DNA of 64,000 bases from Dendrolimus kikuchii (GCA_019925095.2 CM034392.1:4595501-4659500); one strand, 5' to 3'; counted from the stretch's first letter, positions 22,785 to 34,344 are shown. A program made the numbers and translations. The notes: generated from the sequence alone by a model not told the origin.

Positions 22785-23600
22785 CTACTTTTTTTTTTGA
22801 GGCGGGGGAAATGCAGTTCGCACACTACCGGATTCTTCCTTTACTAGGGATTAGATCAAAGCGACGAGATGTGACATCCACGAATGGAGCACCAGAGTCA
22901 CATCGCCGGCTTGTGTGGAGACTTGAAACCTATCTTACAACCTACTCAATACTCCACTAAAACCACCCTCCTCCCATGTGCCCCGCGTTTATGGCAGGAA
23001 GAGCGTGAGACTTAGAACGTAGTTACGCCCACGCTGATCCTAGCGCATTAGTGCTTGAGAATGCTGCGGGAAGCAGTGCAAACTCACTTCGTCAATAGGG
23101 GTGAAGACTCCTCTGCTCCCTAGATGCTAGAGTGCCCCTGCAGCGGTATTTTCAAGGAGAGCAGTCAAGCGCATATCTGCGCCTCCGGGACCCCTACTGA
23201 CGTCGGTGCACTTGTACCTCTCTCCCTATCTCGTTCTGCGGCCTCCTTTTGAGATATTACAGTCTCGCAGAAATTGGACGCACCCACTGAATAATCATCG
23301 CTCTGCAGTATGGCTTGCACCAGACTGCCGGGCGAATCGATTGGACCTACTATTGTCTTGAGTTCAAACCTCTATGGTGCCCATGCTGCGCACTCGACTA
23401 GCGTATGAAATGCCGTGTCTTGTGCGCCACACTGGCGACATTGGGTTGAAGGCAGGCAGCCCACGATATGATTCAGATACTTATCGAAGCACCCATGCCC
23501 GTTAAGTATCTGCGTCATCCTGAAGGTCAGGGTCCAGTGTTTCCACGAGAGCCATCGCAACAGGTGTGGGCGCACCGCCTCCACTGTCTCAATGCTAGCA
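22785..23600 (-). pseudogene. R1-like non-LTR retrotransposon C-terminus and 3' UTR
   Basis: On the minus strand a 70-codon frame (23372-23584) encodes FRMTQILNGHGCFDKYLNHI and then CRQCGAQDTAFHTLVEC. The latter is a C-X2-C-X7-H-X4-C knuckle of the type found at the C-terminus of R1-clade reverse transcriptases. The frame ends in a stop just after, earlier than in an intact protein. The 3' UTR runs leftward to a run of A residues near 22790. 5'-truncated and dead. Confidence 0.7.
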
Positions 23601-25519
23601 CTACTACAAGGCTGGGCAACTGAAGAGCTGGGACTAGGGCAACTGCCCGTGGTAATGTTACCTCAGCTTAACATGAATGAAATGGTGTGCATTGCTGATT
23701 GCTAAGGGTGTGCTACAATTTCATCTGGCCTCTGGCCCCTGACTGATAGCAAATTTTATGTAATAAATTGTGTGATATTTTTATCCCGGGAGCCGTTTGT
23801 AGTTGTTCGAGTGCATAAGAAATTAGCTTATTCCAACACAGTTTTCACTGAAACGGTAGCTTAGAATATTTTTAAATCCTTCGGGAATTTCAAATCAAGC
23901 GTGAACGAAGTCGCGGGCATATCCTAGTTCATTATAAAGATAGCCTTTATTACTGACCTTACTTTACTATTGGACTATCTAAAATAATATTTTATATCAG
24001 AAAATTTCACAGCATGTCTTTCCGACAAAGGCCTTCTATAATATGCTCCATTGGTTACATTGTGTAAGTCTAGTCCGGCTACTCCTTTGATGTCAACTTC
24101 CTATCTTCGACGTCGCCCTCCATTCTTTTTTTTCCATCAGGTGTGTGCCAAAAGGTTGTTTTTCTTGACCATTTTACAAGCTTTTATTTAACTTGCAATG
24201 GATGTATGTATGTAAGTTCGGGTGGAATCTTGCAAGTTAAATTTGACCACCGTCCCGGTTTCCGATTGAGCTGAAATTTTGCACGCATATGTATATAGCG
24301 TGACAATGCAATAATATAGTACCATGGAGCTGATCTGATGATGGATTCGGAAGGTGGCCACAGGAACTCCAGTACTAAACAAGATAGACCCGTCGTGTTT
24401 GGACTCGATTTACTTGTCTTGGCTAGCACTCTGCTGCTACATGATATCCAGGATCTCAAAGCTTGTACTTAAAAATCTTTTTAAAAAAGCTTATATCTAT
24501 TTTGTTTCGAATTATATGACCGGTCCACTTCACTTCAGGGTTTTATTTAAAGAATTCAATATTTTATTATATATAAATGACCACAGGTCAAATAGGGTAA
24601 CATCAGTTTCATTAATTCAACTACTTTAATAGATTATTTCAACTGGAATTAAAATCAAATTGAATTGCTACAACACGGTGATGTGAGCGTGCTCTTAAAA
24701 CAATATTTGGTGACCTAATTTCTCATCCCGTACACAGCCGCAAATATTTTGATTGCAACCGCGACGAAGTTTCCTTTGTTGCTATGTTCAGCGCGGTTGT
24801 GTGGCTGACATGGTTGGTAGGGTGTATAGCTGTGAAATTTTGTGGTTCTACTTATGTCTGTAAAGTAATTAGGTGGTATACTCCTAAAATTGATGTGAAA
24901 ACTTCGTAATGTTTAATAAAATATTATAGAACAATTTTAGGCTATTTTCTATCGGCTAGATTAGCCGGTTCGACGGTGATAACAGCTGAATCACTCAAGC
25001 GACGTAAATAAATAATCCTCAGTGATAGTTATTTGTTCTCTGTTGAGACGCATGGACCATGGGACCCTCAAGCCCTGAAGCTCTTCATAGAGATCTCAAA
25101 ACGCGTAATCGATTCTTCAGGTGAATAGAGGGCAGTAATCGATCCTATGAGGTAAGGTAGCATTTTGCCCACCTTGGCCATAGAAAACAGAGACCTAAGC
25201 TCAGTATTCTACTTATAGTCTTAAGGGATTATTAAAGGTAAGTTTGTTTGGTGTATTTGTGGTTTATAATTTCAACTACCTAAAAATATATCAAGAATGA
25301 ATTTTGACAACACCAACAACATTTGACATTGTTACATAAATTTTCTCTTACTAAGATGGGTGTAAATTAAAGTAAATTAATATTACCTCTCAAGTGTTGC
25401 TATTTCTACGCTTTTCTTACTAGTTTTGATTAGACTATGTCCTGATCGATGAATGTGAAAATTGAACCCCCTTGAACCTACACTGAGCCGAACGCAAAAG
25501 GAATCTATCCGAATTTTTA
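23601..25519. other. Intergenic DNA, one possible dispersed repeat
   Basis: The segment 24190-24390 (TTTCCGATTGAGCTGAAATT, ATGGATTCGGAAGGTGGCCA) looks like a dispersed repeat, but I have no second clear copy here. Nothing else is recognised. Confidence 0.35.
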
Positions 25520-25830
25520 TCCGTGCAGGAACGGAGAAAGAATACAATTTCCTGCGGCCGGGCGGCCTGTCGTAAGAGGCGACTAAACAACCCACAGCCA
25601 GGTGGTAGGGCACTTGCCCAACTGGATGGCTACCACCCCTGGTCTAGAGCATGCCGCCATAACAACTTTGAGTTGTGTTCCGGCATTAGTGACCAGGTTC
25701 CAGTCTCACTTAAGAGAGCAGCAGCGCATTTGTAGCACCATTGGTGTTGCAAATGTCCATAGGCGATGCTAACCGCTTTTCATTAAGTGGGCCGTCTGCC
25801 TGTCTGCTGAGCTACTGCAATAAAAAAAAA
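25520..25830 (+). mobile_element. Family A retroposon, full length with poly(A)
   Basis: This is a complete sense-strand copy, from TCCGTGCAGGAACGGAGAAA to GAGCTACTGCAATAAAAAAA. It is a useful reference for the family: about 300 bp, non-coding, A-tailed. Confidence 0.85.
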
Positions 25831-25976
25831 GCAATACAAACCACGCTATACGCGAAAACAACCAGAAATATACCCACAGGAATTAAGAACCTCTTTTTTT
25901 CAAAACCAGTTGTTAAAGAGGCAAACAGAATAAAATTACACGAAATTCAAAGATTCTTAAACACAGTAAATATATA

Positions 25977-27128
25977 ATAAAACTACGTTTTAACGGTTTT
26001 AAGCGCGGTAATTTTATTTGATTTTGGTTTTTCCGACGTTTCGGCCACTTTTCAGTGGCCGTGATCACGGAAGACAAAGATGTCAAGTGTCAACGAGTAT
26101 TGTTAAAGTTTTATTTAGCCTACCGCCAACTTATTAATTTTAATTATTTAATTTTGTTTATGGTTATTATTTAATCTATGGGAGCCTAATCTAATTTACT
26201 ACCGCTTCGCAACATGTTATGGCTTGAAGAGAAGAAGCGGCGCAAGAAACTCTTCAGCAAACATGCCTAGCTCTAATAATTTTATATAATATTAAAATGG
26301 GTGGAAGGAAAAATAAAAGTAATTATCAGTCAAGTTGGTTTGTGTTCCGTTGTACGCAGAAAGAGCTCACAGTGTCTTGAGGTCTGGCAGCTGGTTTTTG
26401 CTGGGTTTGGGTCTTAATAGTTTTGATAATTGGATCCCAAACAGGTGGTACTTGCCAACCATCTTCTCTATTGAAATTTGGGTGTTTTTTGATTTCAATA
26501 GCCTCACGCATCATTCTGGGTATGAAACGATTCTCTTTCGCGAGGATTTGTGGGTTATCGAATCTGATGTAGTGGTTGGGTTTATCCAGCGTGTGTTCAC
26601 TGATCGCAGACTTCGTAGACCTTGTGTGTTTCATGTCAGCAATGTGTTCTTTTACTCGTGTTTTTATGCTCCTCTTTGTTTGCCCAATGTATGACAATCC
26701 ACACTCACAATCAAGCTTGTAAACCCCTGCATCCTGGAGTGGGATATTGCATTTCACAGGTCTCAGAAATTGGGTAATCTTTTTCTGCGGCTTGAAATAT
26801 GTTTTGATTGAAGCTCGCCTGAGGATGTGACCAATTCTGTCTGTGACCCCCTTGATGTAGGGTAGGGTAGCAGGGCACCGCTCAACTGAAGGTGGTTTGG
26901 GGCCTTTGTGACGTTGGTGTGGAGTCTTCAGCTGATTGCGTTGTAGAACTCGCTTGACATGCTGAAGCTCTCCAGCTATGTGGTTCTCGTCACAAATTTT
27001 CCGTGCTCTCTGAAACAAAGATTTGCCCACGGTAGCTAACTGACTAGGATGGTGGTGAGACGAACCGTTAAAACCGTTAAAACGTAGTTTTATTATGTAT
27101 ACAAGTCGCGAAAACTTAAGAAAATATT
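25977..27128 (-). mobile_element. Truncated Penelope-like element with 14-bp target-site duplication
   Basis: The direct repeat ACAGTAAATATATA flanks the element (25963-25976 and 27129-27142). The two ends are inverted copies of each other: AATAAAACTACGTTTTAACG on the left and AACCGTTAAAACGTAGTTTT on the right. The minus strand carries the end of the coding region (26326-27030) and a 3' UTR. Most of the reverse transcriptase is missing, so this is a non-autonomous copy. Partial relatives lie at 18028, 45396, 46655, 47927 and 51367. Confidence 0.85.
26326..27030 (-). pseudogene. Penelope-like GIY-YIG endonuclease domain (5'-truncated ORF)
   Basis: A 234-codon open frame. Residues 1-95 look like the connecting region after the reverse transcriptase thumb (NQLKTPHQRHKGPKP). 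Residues about 96-185 form a GIY-YIG endonuclease with GVYKLDCECGLSYIGQTKRS, an arginine in the downstream helix (KTRVKEHIADMKH) and SAISEHTLDKPNH. The C-terminus is RMMREAIEIKKHPNFNREDG and a tail. In the intact family this domain nicks DNA for target-primed reverse transcription. The RT catalytic core is absent, so the protein could not act alone. The frame itself is unbroken, which suggests a young insertion. Confidence 0.85.
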
Positions 27129-27419
27129 ACAGTAAATATATACAAAAATTCTTCAGGAAATACTCCAGACATTTGTCTTAAAGTTAGCGACGACTTTTCC
27201 CTTGGGGAATGGTCTAACAATGGGTGTAGTTGCGCTGCGAAGTCGGACGAAAAGAACTGTCATCTTTGAACTTTTGTTTTAAGAATGAGGTGCAAGGAGA
27301 AAGCTTGTTCTGTTGGTTTTTTTGTGAAGTAACCTTTTTGGTTGCTTTTATTTTTCTGTTTTTATGTCACTGCAGCCATTTTGGTAAAAATGGAACCCTT
27401 ATAAAATCACCAATCTGTT

Positions 27420-27690
27420 AGTCCTTAAAATTGTCAGTAACGCCGTCAATACGCCAGTCCATTATTCTAGTATAGTTATTATTCTGTACCTCCTTAAGTC
27501 CTTTAATCAGTCCGGCGGTAAGTCCGTCAATCTGCCAGTCCGTTATTTTATTACTCCGTAAGTCCGTCAATCGGCCAGTGCCTTCGTCCGTCAATCCATC
27601 AATCCGTCAGGTCGCAAGTCCGTCAGGCCATCAGTCGCTCAGTATGTCTGTCGCACAATCCGTCAATCCCTGGCGGACGTCCCTACGACA
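27420..27690. repeat. Degenerate minisatellite of GTCCGTCAATC words
   Basis: Variants of AAGTCCGTCAATCTGCCAGT recur at irregular spacing (27440-27670), with at least eight copies of the core GTCCGTCA or close variants. It looks like an old, expanded and scrambled short repeat. Confidence 0.6.
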
Positions 27691-27756
27691 GTCTTTCAGA
27701 TAATATATATTAATAATAATAGCTTTAGAAATAAGTTATTTTATACTTTTTAGTTT

Positions 27757-28245
27757 TTGAAGTCGGTTTTTTTAAACAAAGTTTTTTTTTATTTGTTCCT
27801 TTTTAGTGTCTAGCTATGTATGGGTAGACCTTTAAAGGTGCCGCGCTCCTTAAAAAATATAGGTCCCAAGAAACGGGAACAAAAAAATGTTCATAAAATG
27901 AAAACTACGGGACCAAACTATGTCAAATTTTTAAGGAACCAAATGGCAACTATTTCGCCTCAAACAAAAAAAGAATCACGTAAATCGGATCATAACTCTC
28001 AGAGTAATCGGTGTACATATGGAACGGAATGGAAATTTTTTCATAAAAAATGTTCTTAAAATGAAAACTACTGGGCCAAACTCTGTCAAATTTTTAGGGG
28101 ACCAAATGGAAGCTATTCCGCGTCGAAAAAAAAAAGAATCACGTAAATCGGATCATAAATCTCGGAGTAATCGGTGAACATACATAAAAAAAGCATAAAA
28201 AAAAGATCCCGACGAATTGAGAACCTCCTCCTTTTTTTAAAGTCG
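27757..28245. repeat. Dispersed repeat bounded by AAGTCGGTT words with a 163-bp internal duplication
   Basis: The segment is framed by TTTGAAGTCGGTTTTTTT on the left and TTTAAAGTCGGTTAAAAG on the right. Inside, a block starting TTCATAAAATGAAAACTACG and running through AATCACGTAAATCGGATCAT is repeated with a 163-bp period (27891 and 28054). It encodes nothing I recognise. Confidence 0.65.
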
Positions 28246-28910
28246 GTTAAAAGAGGAGTGGAAAGAAGTATTCCTTATGCCGCAATAAATGACAGAAAAA
28301 TCTAGAAATTAGGGTTGGTTGCCACACATGTGACAGAGATGTGAATAGGTAGTATTTTATTGCATGGCGTGCGAGGTAGACAGATTAGTGAGGTTGTAAG
28401 AAATATTAACCTTTATAATATAGCGAGACTGTGCCTAACAGTAGGCTTTAATCCATATCAGTTTAGTTAAATAAAGCATTTTGTATAAACCATTGAGGGG
28501 CTATCAATCGTGCGTTTCTAGTGTATACTTTCATCAACTAAGTGTTGCCAGATAAAACGTTTCTGCCCTAATGAATTTTGTGTCGGTTACATCAATGCTC
28601 GATTTCCCTGTCGGCGTCGTATTAATTGTTAATGTGTCTACAAAACCCCCGGTGCGCTGCATCGCTATACAAGGTGCTGAACCTGTCACATTAACAGTTT
28701 GATATAAAACTCAGTCTATTAATTATTGTCAAACTTAGTCGTGAGGTGAGATTGCGTAACATATATAACATAAGATTTCGTACTATCTTTATATTAAAAA
28801 TTCTATGTTAGTGTGTATGTTAGGTTGGGTAGTACTGAAAATCAGCGCTATGCTGGACAAAACTCTAACACAGCTTTATGCTGAGTTGCTGACCTCCTGC
28901 AGCGGACAAC
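28246..28910. other. Intergenic DNA, nothing recognised
   Basis: No feature recognised. Confidence 0.45.
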
Positions 28911-28914
28911 ATAT

Positions 28915-29388
28915 TGTTACGACCTACACGCCGACAAAAGTGGATTCACACCTGCATACCGTAAAAACACACTTTATTACCTTTCGGCATTTGGACTTCT
29001 TTTGTTTACTTTGTGTTAAAAATTTGTGATTAGAAAACAGCCCATTGTGTATTGTAATCTTTTATGGCAGTCATTAGCCAGGTGTGTCGGACTGATTCTA
29101 AGAAATTCGGTCCACGCGGTCGGGCAGACATATTGTATCGGTGCAGTATAAAGCAAGGGCCCAATGGAGAGATCGGCAGTCGAGCGAGAACCACGAAAGA
29201 AGCAAGACGTGTGTACATTCGGTAATCTATTTAGTGACGGACTTTGCGCGTGTTATTGAATCGTGCATTATTTTTGGACTGGTTGTGTTCAGTTATATTT
29301 GTACCTGTGTTATACGTGTTTGAATAGTTCTAATAAACTCTATAATAATTCCAACGGCATTTTAATTCGAGTCCTGCAACTCGTAACA
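28915..29388 (+). mobile_element. Solo LTR of an LTR retrotransposon
   Basis: This 474-bp segment starts TGTTACGACC and ends ACTCGTAACA, so its last eight bases are the exact inverse of the first eight. The 4-bp sequence ATAT flanks both sides (28911-28914 and 29389-29392). Inside, a TATA-like GTATAAAGC lies near 29147 and a polyadenylation signal AATAAA at 29332-29337. No internal retrotransposon sequence follows on either side, so this is a solo LTR left by recombination. The 4-bp duplication and TGT/ACA ends fit a Ty3/gypsy-type parent. Plus strand is chosen from the TATA-to-AATAAA order. Confidence 0.85.
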
Positions 29389-29470
29389 ATATTATTTAAC
29401 CATAGAAATGTATGTACAAAATATTTCTACATCCTTGTATTGTTGCTTTCGTAGCAAATATTTTTTTCTC

Positions 29471-29640
29471 TCTTTCTATGTCACTGAACCTCTTAAAATC
29501 CTGGACCGATTTCGATAAAAAAAAATGTGTGTGTGTGAGTGCGTCCCCGGATGATTTGGATTCGCAATTAGACTAGGTAGGTGGCGCTGCAATCGGGTTA
29601 TATTTTTTTCAGGGTAGAACAACGTCTGCCGGTCCCGGTA
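29471..29640 (+). mobile_element. Helitron-like non-autonomous element
   Basis: It shares GTGGCGCTGCAATCGGGTTA and AGAACAACGTCTGCCGG with the dated Helitron-like copy at 54060-54271, but its terminus reads CGGTAGT rather than GCTAGT. Confidence 0.6.
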
Positions 29641-30073
29641 GTGTTCCATACTTTTTTATGGCGACCTCCTAATTGTATTATGACATCAAGGTACATTTTG
29701 TTTCCTGCTTCATTTTATTCTGTTCTATTTTAAATTTCCTAAAATGTACAAAATTAAAAAGCTCCTTTTATAATGAAGACTTTGAATAGTAGTATATATA
29801 GTATTAGGACTTGAAATGTATGTCTGATTTAATTTTAATAATGGCTGATTAATGTTTTAAATAACAAGACATGGATTGAATCTTTTACTAGTTTCTATGA
29901 AAACAAAAACGGACAGATTGCGCCAGATATGATTGATTCGAGCGCATGTTACCCAAAAAACTAAGAAGACGTATTAACAACATCCTGTGTATATGTACTA
30001 TAGAAGCTTAAAGTGTGTCTATTTAATTTTAATAGCATTTTGTATTGTTAATAAACAAGTGGGTGAACTTGAT
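29641..30073. other. Intergenic DNA, nothing recognised
   Basis: No feature recognised. Confidence 0.45.
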
Positions 30074-30387
30074 ATTTTTTTTATTGCAGGAGTTCAGCAG
30101 ACAGACAGACGTCCCACTTGATGGAAAGCAGTTACCATCGCCTATAGACATTTGCTACACCAAAGGTGCTACAAATGCGCTGCTGCTCTCTTAAGGGGGG
30201 AGACTGAAACCTGGTCACTAATGCAGGAACACAACTCAAGGTTGTTATGGCGACAGACTATAGACCAGGGGTGGTAGCCATCCAGTCGGGCAAATGCCCT
30301 ACCACCTGGCTGTGGGTTGTTTGGTCCCCTTTTCCGACAGGTCGCCCGGCCGCAGGAAATTGTATTCTTTCTCCGTTCCTGCACGGA
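30074..30387 (-). mobile_element. Family A retroposon, near full length
   Basis: Plus strand: T run, TTATTGCAGGAGTTCAGCAG ... TTTCTCCGTTCCTGCACGGA. Sense strand is minus. Confidence 0.8.
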
Positions 30388-30721
30388 TGAATTAACCGTT
30401 AACCGGCAGTGGGCTGGTTGACTGCTTGATGATTGTAGGATAGTTTCTTGTATGATAGTAAGGTGCTTCAATGATTAGTGGATTGTTATAGTATGATTAT
30501 ATGAGCTTTATTAGAAGATATTACATGTATGTGATTAATGTATGCGTCGCCGGACGCTGTGTGGCGGACTACGCCGCTCCCCACTCTCCCTGACGGAACC
30601 GGTTGGCCTTAACCATGATTACGTTTACAGTACATTGACGCCTTCAACATTTACAATTGCTTTCTTTTTGAATCGGCAGATAAAGTCACAGGTATATCCC
30701 CAAGCTAAGCAAGTTAAGCTT

Positions 30722-30905
30722 GTGTGATGAGTATTATACAACGGACCAGTCTGAGGCCGATCCCAGACACACAGACCATAGTAAATAACGGAAAGTTCAT
30801 TTACGGAATTTACATTGTCAAGAATCGAAGCCGGAGCCTCTGCGTTCCAGTGACCTCGGCCGGCAAAGGCTTAGCCCGCTCAACCACAGAGGCCGTCTGT
30901 TTGAG
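30722..30905 (-). mobile_element. tRNA-headed SINE, inverted copy of 10068-10235
   Basis: On the minus strand: CTCTGTGGTTGAGCGGGCTA, AGCCTTTGCCGGCC, a B-box region CTCCGGCTTCGATTCTTG, and TTATTTACTATGGTCTGTGT. The order matches the copy at 10068. An 89-codon open frame on the plus strand across it is incidental. Confidence 0.75.
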
Positions 30906-32482
30906 GTCCTTGGGTGGTTTAGATTCGGACGCGATAGGTGACGCTGCTATCGCGTATCAGGATGATGATGAATTCTCATATGTGTATGAGTAGGTCATTA
31001 GATGGTTTAGTTTAGGTGGCCATGATGACTTGTTTGTATGGAATAGCATAAGATACCATTCATTCATACAAAATTCACTATTCTCAAAGGATAGAAAAAA
31101 ACCTGAATGAATTGACAGCATCTACATTAAGGCGAGAGAAACGCGGACAAAAGCTAGTAAATAGTATAAAACTGAAAAATTAATTTCAGTCTACATAGGC
31201 ATGTGGGATATTCTTAGACAAATTTTGAAATTATTTTATTTAAATAAATAGCTGGATAGGTAGTCAACGTCGTCTCTAAAGTGTGAAGCTGGGTTTTTCT
31301 CAAAAATAAATCGCATTATTCAACCTTGTATAATCAAAAAAAATATTATTGGAAAATATCTATATGGGTGGTTTTTGAAATATGTGGTATTTTCAGTAAC
31401 ATGCTATTCAGAATTCTAGATTTGTCACCTTTACTAAAACCTTTAGTGACATGCACTTGGCCAATTTTGTTATGTTTCAAAGTTACATATAATTTCACTT
31501 TCAACTCTCGATTCAAAGCAACCGAAAACCGTCCTCAAACGTTAATAGAATTAAATGAATGCATTAAAACATGAAGGACGAATTGCATACTGGGGGGAGT
31601 ATGAATTGTGTTCACATATGCAAATGAGACGCGGAGTTACGCCCGGCGCCGCCTGCCCGAATCTCATTCAAGTTTCCGGTCACAGTATGGTGCAATACAG
31701 TAGAATAACAAAATATGTGAGCAAGGAAGACAAGTACTATATATACATTGCAATTTAATCGGGTCTCAGCTTATATGTATAGATATAGAATATAATGTTC
31801 ATATATTAGCGCTCTATCGGATTTTTTCTTTTAAATATCGATGCCACATCATGCTGAGCTGCCAATCTCGTTGACTAAAAATTCGACCTAAAATCTCTGC
31901 TTCTTTGTGCCAAGTTTGTTTTTGTGTAAAATTTATTGTGAATATATTATGTATTTTTTTTTGTTCTAATTATGTAGTGCGTCGTTTAGAAGGCAATAAA
32001 TCTTTTTCATTCTTTCTTTTATACTTTACTCTTACCTTTACCAATAATTTAGTTAATTAATTACTTAACTTAATATGAGTCGAATTATTATTTTAGAACT
32101 TCTCTTAATTTTTTTTATTTATGTTATCAATATTGGTTTAAACGTTACAAAAACAGATAAAATAGTAATGTATTTAAATATTTGCACATATTACAATTTT
32201 AGTACATTTTTTACAATAGGTTATAAAACGAAGTCGAAGGCTGTATTGTCTTTGGTATTTTCAAATTAAAATCTAATAAGCACGGGTAAGATAAAATACT
32301 ATATAAGATATTATAATTACAGTATGGTTTTGCGTATAACCATAATTTTGCTTATTTAGAAGCAAATATTCAATCTAGGCAAGTAATGTAAATTGTAAAA
32401 TAGAATAATATTAACTTACTGTTTTATAAATTAAAAAAATAATTATTACACCTATTTTTAATAAAAATAAAATATAATCAAA
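30906..32482. other. AT-rich intergenic DNA
   Basis: A GC-richer patch sits at 31590-31690 (GGAGTTACGCCCGGCGCCGC), without recognisable coding or repeat content. Confidence 0.4.
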
Positions 32483-32752
32483 TTTTTTTATGACATGAGT
32501 TTAGCAGGAAGACAGACGGCTCACATGATGGAAAACAGTTACCGTCGTCTTTAGGCACTTGTACCACCAAAGGTGCTACTAATGTACTGCTGTTCTCTTA
32601 AGGGGGAGACTGGAATTTGGCCTATAATACCGGAACACAACTCAAACGTTGTTATGGCGGCATACTTTAAGCTAGGGTTGATAGCCATCCAGTCGGGCAA
32701 ATACCCTAGCACCTGCCTGTGAGTTATTTTGTCACCTCTTACTATAGGCCTA
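32483..32752 (-). mobile_element. Family A retroposon, diverged, lacking its 5' end
   Basis: Plus-strand words GATGGAAAACAGTTACCGTC, GTTGTTATGGCGGCATACTT and GTTATTTTGTCACCTCTTAC match family A with many substitutions. It is clearly older than the inverted copy beside it. Confidence 0.7.
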
Positions 32753-32768
32753 TTATACTATACTTATA

Positions 32769-33077
32769 TCCGTGCAGGAACGGATAAAGAATACAATTTC
32801 CTGCGGCCGTGCGGCCTGTCGTAAGAGGCGACTAAACAACCCACAGCCAGGTGGTAGGGCATTTGCCCGACTGGATGGCTACCACCCCTGGTCTAGAGCA
32901 TGCCGCCATAACAACTTTGAGTTGTGTTCCGGCATTAGTGACCAGGTTCCAGAGTCACTTAAGAGAGCAGCAGCGCATTTGTAGCACCTTTGGTGTTGCA
33001 AATGTCCATAGGCGATGGTAACCGCTTTCCATCCACTGGGCCGTCTGCCTGTCTGCTGAACTCCTGCTATAAAAAAA
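32769..33077 (+). mobile_element. Family A retroposon, full length, inverted next to an older copy
   Basis: Sense strand from TCCGTGCAGGAACGGATAAA to GAACTCCTGCTATAAAAAAA. Its 5' end lies 17 bases from the truncated end of the copy at 32483-32752, so the two are head to head. Confidence 0.85.
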
Positions 33078-33078
33078 G

Positions 33079-33116
33079 GCCATCTGGCCACAGGAAATTG
33101 TATTCTTTCTCCGTTC
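33079..33116 (-). mobile_element. Family A scrap
   Basis: GCCACAGGAAATTGTATTCT followed by TTCTCCGTTC is the family A 5' end on the minus strand. Confidence 0.6.
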
Positions 33117-33449
33117 TATTTTCATTTAAGATTAACCCACTAAATGTTAATACACTGTACAATCCATGTCCACGTATTTCCACTACGCGCATGCGAATGA
33201 GGCGTCCTCTTTTGTGCCAACCGAATGGTTTATGGGTGCCTCTAAGAAGGGTTATTTTATGGCAAGTGGATTGCGCGGACGGCAATGGAATCAGAAATTA
33301 CAAGCAACGCGGAATTTTCATGATGATCTTGTAGCTATCATCGTATTAACAATATTAATATCAGAACGGGATATAAAAATAATCCCGAAGTATTAAAACT
33401 TTAGTGGATTAAATTCCTTATTTATTTATATAAATTAAATTTTACTTTT

Positions 33450-33622
33450 ACTAGCAGAAGGTGATGTCAGGAGCCTTAATAACAGACGGGCGTGCATGAC
33501 AAGAGTTATGAATGTGAAAGAAGCAAGTGAGGTGTGTAAGAATAAGCCTAAATGGCGCTCTGTTGTTCGTGCCTACCCCGCAAGGGAACTGGCGTGAAGC
33601 TATGTATGTATGTATGTATGTA
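33450..33622 (+). mobile_element. RTE-A fragment, short, (ATGT)n tail
   Basis: ACTAGCAGAAGGTGATGTCA to GGCGTGAAGCTATGTATGTA encodes the last 50 or so residues of the RTE-A protein and the usual tail. The 7-mer AAATTTT on both sides may be a short target duplication. Confidence 0.75.
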
Positions 33623-34239
33623 AATTTTTCAAATACTGAATGATATACTTTTGTTATCGTTAATCTATGTCTATATAGCTGTGTTAGCCAGGATGTAAAG
33701 ATACGACTAATCAATGAGAGCTGTGTATAAAACTCGCTCCCATTGGCTGAAATTTCAAAATGTAAAAGAAGACACGAGTTTTTGTGTAGTGGAACACTTA
33801 CAAGCCAATAGATGACGCTGTACAATAATTGAGGGCGCAAACGATTCCCGAAACGTACAAAGAATATATACAAATTTTCTTGGCATACGAGAAACGACAA
33901 TAGCCTCGCTGAAAGATCTTCCTTTGAGACGGAGGAGCATTCCATCTCGCTGTTCTCGCTCCTCCATCTAGTCGGGACATCCCTAAATTTGAATTCAGTT
34001 AGGAGCGACTTTTGTACTACCGAAAGTATTTACTAGAGTTAAAAGAAAAGCCAGTTTTAATATCGAAGTTAAATTTATTTAAGTGCCCTACATCACGTCC
34101 AACATCATAGCACTCTTTAAGACATTATGTAACTATCATTTAATAACTGATTCGAAATTCGAATCAGTTATTAATTATTATTCGAATTTCGAATTATACG
34201 ACTTTTTTTTCTTAAGTTTTGTGTTTAGTACACATAATT
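33623..34239. other. Intergenic DNA with a near-perfect palindrome
   Basis: At 34142-34172 AATAACTGATTCGAA is followed by its inverse with a single unpaired base at the centre, then a further TTCGAATTTCGAA word. The minus-strand open frames over 33750-33950 show no family features. Confidence 0.5.
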
Positions 34240-34315
34240 AAAACTACTTCCGTGATCATGGCTACTGAAAAGTGGTCATAACGTCAAAATAAAAATCAAA
34301 TAAATGCCGGGCTTC
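34240..34315 (+). mobile_element. Penelope-like element terminal scrap
   Basis: TTCCGTGATCATGGCTACTG, AAAAGTGGTCATAACGTC and AAATCAAATAAATGCCGGGC match the 3' terminal region of the Penelope-like copies, with mutations. Confidence 0.55.
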
Positions 34316-34344
34316 AAACGATAAATTAAAAAAATAATATTTTT

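Noticed and set aside
30724..30993. 89-codon plus-strand frame
   Set aside because: It lies across an inverted tRNA-headed SINE and shows no domain.
33451..33945. 164-codon minus-strand frame
   Set aside because: Part of it is antisense to an RTE-A fragment; the rest is low-complexity and without a recognisable family.
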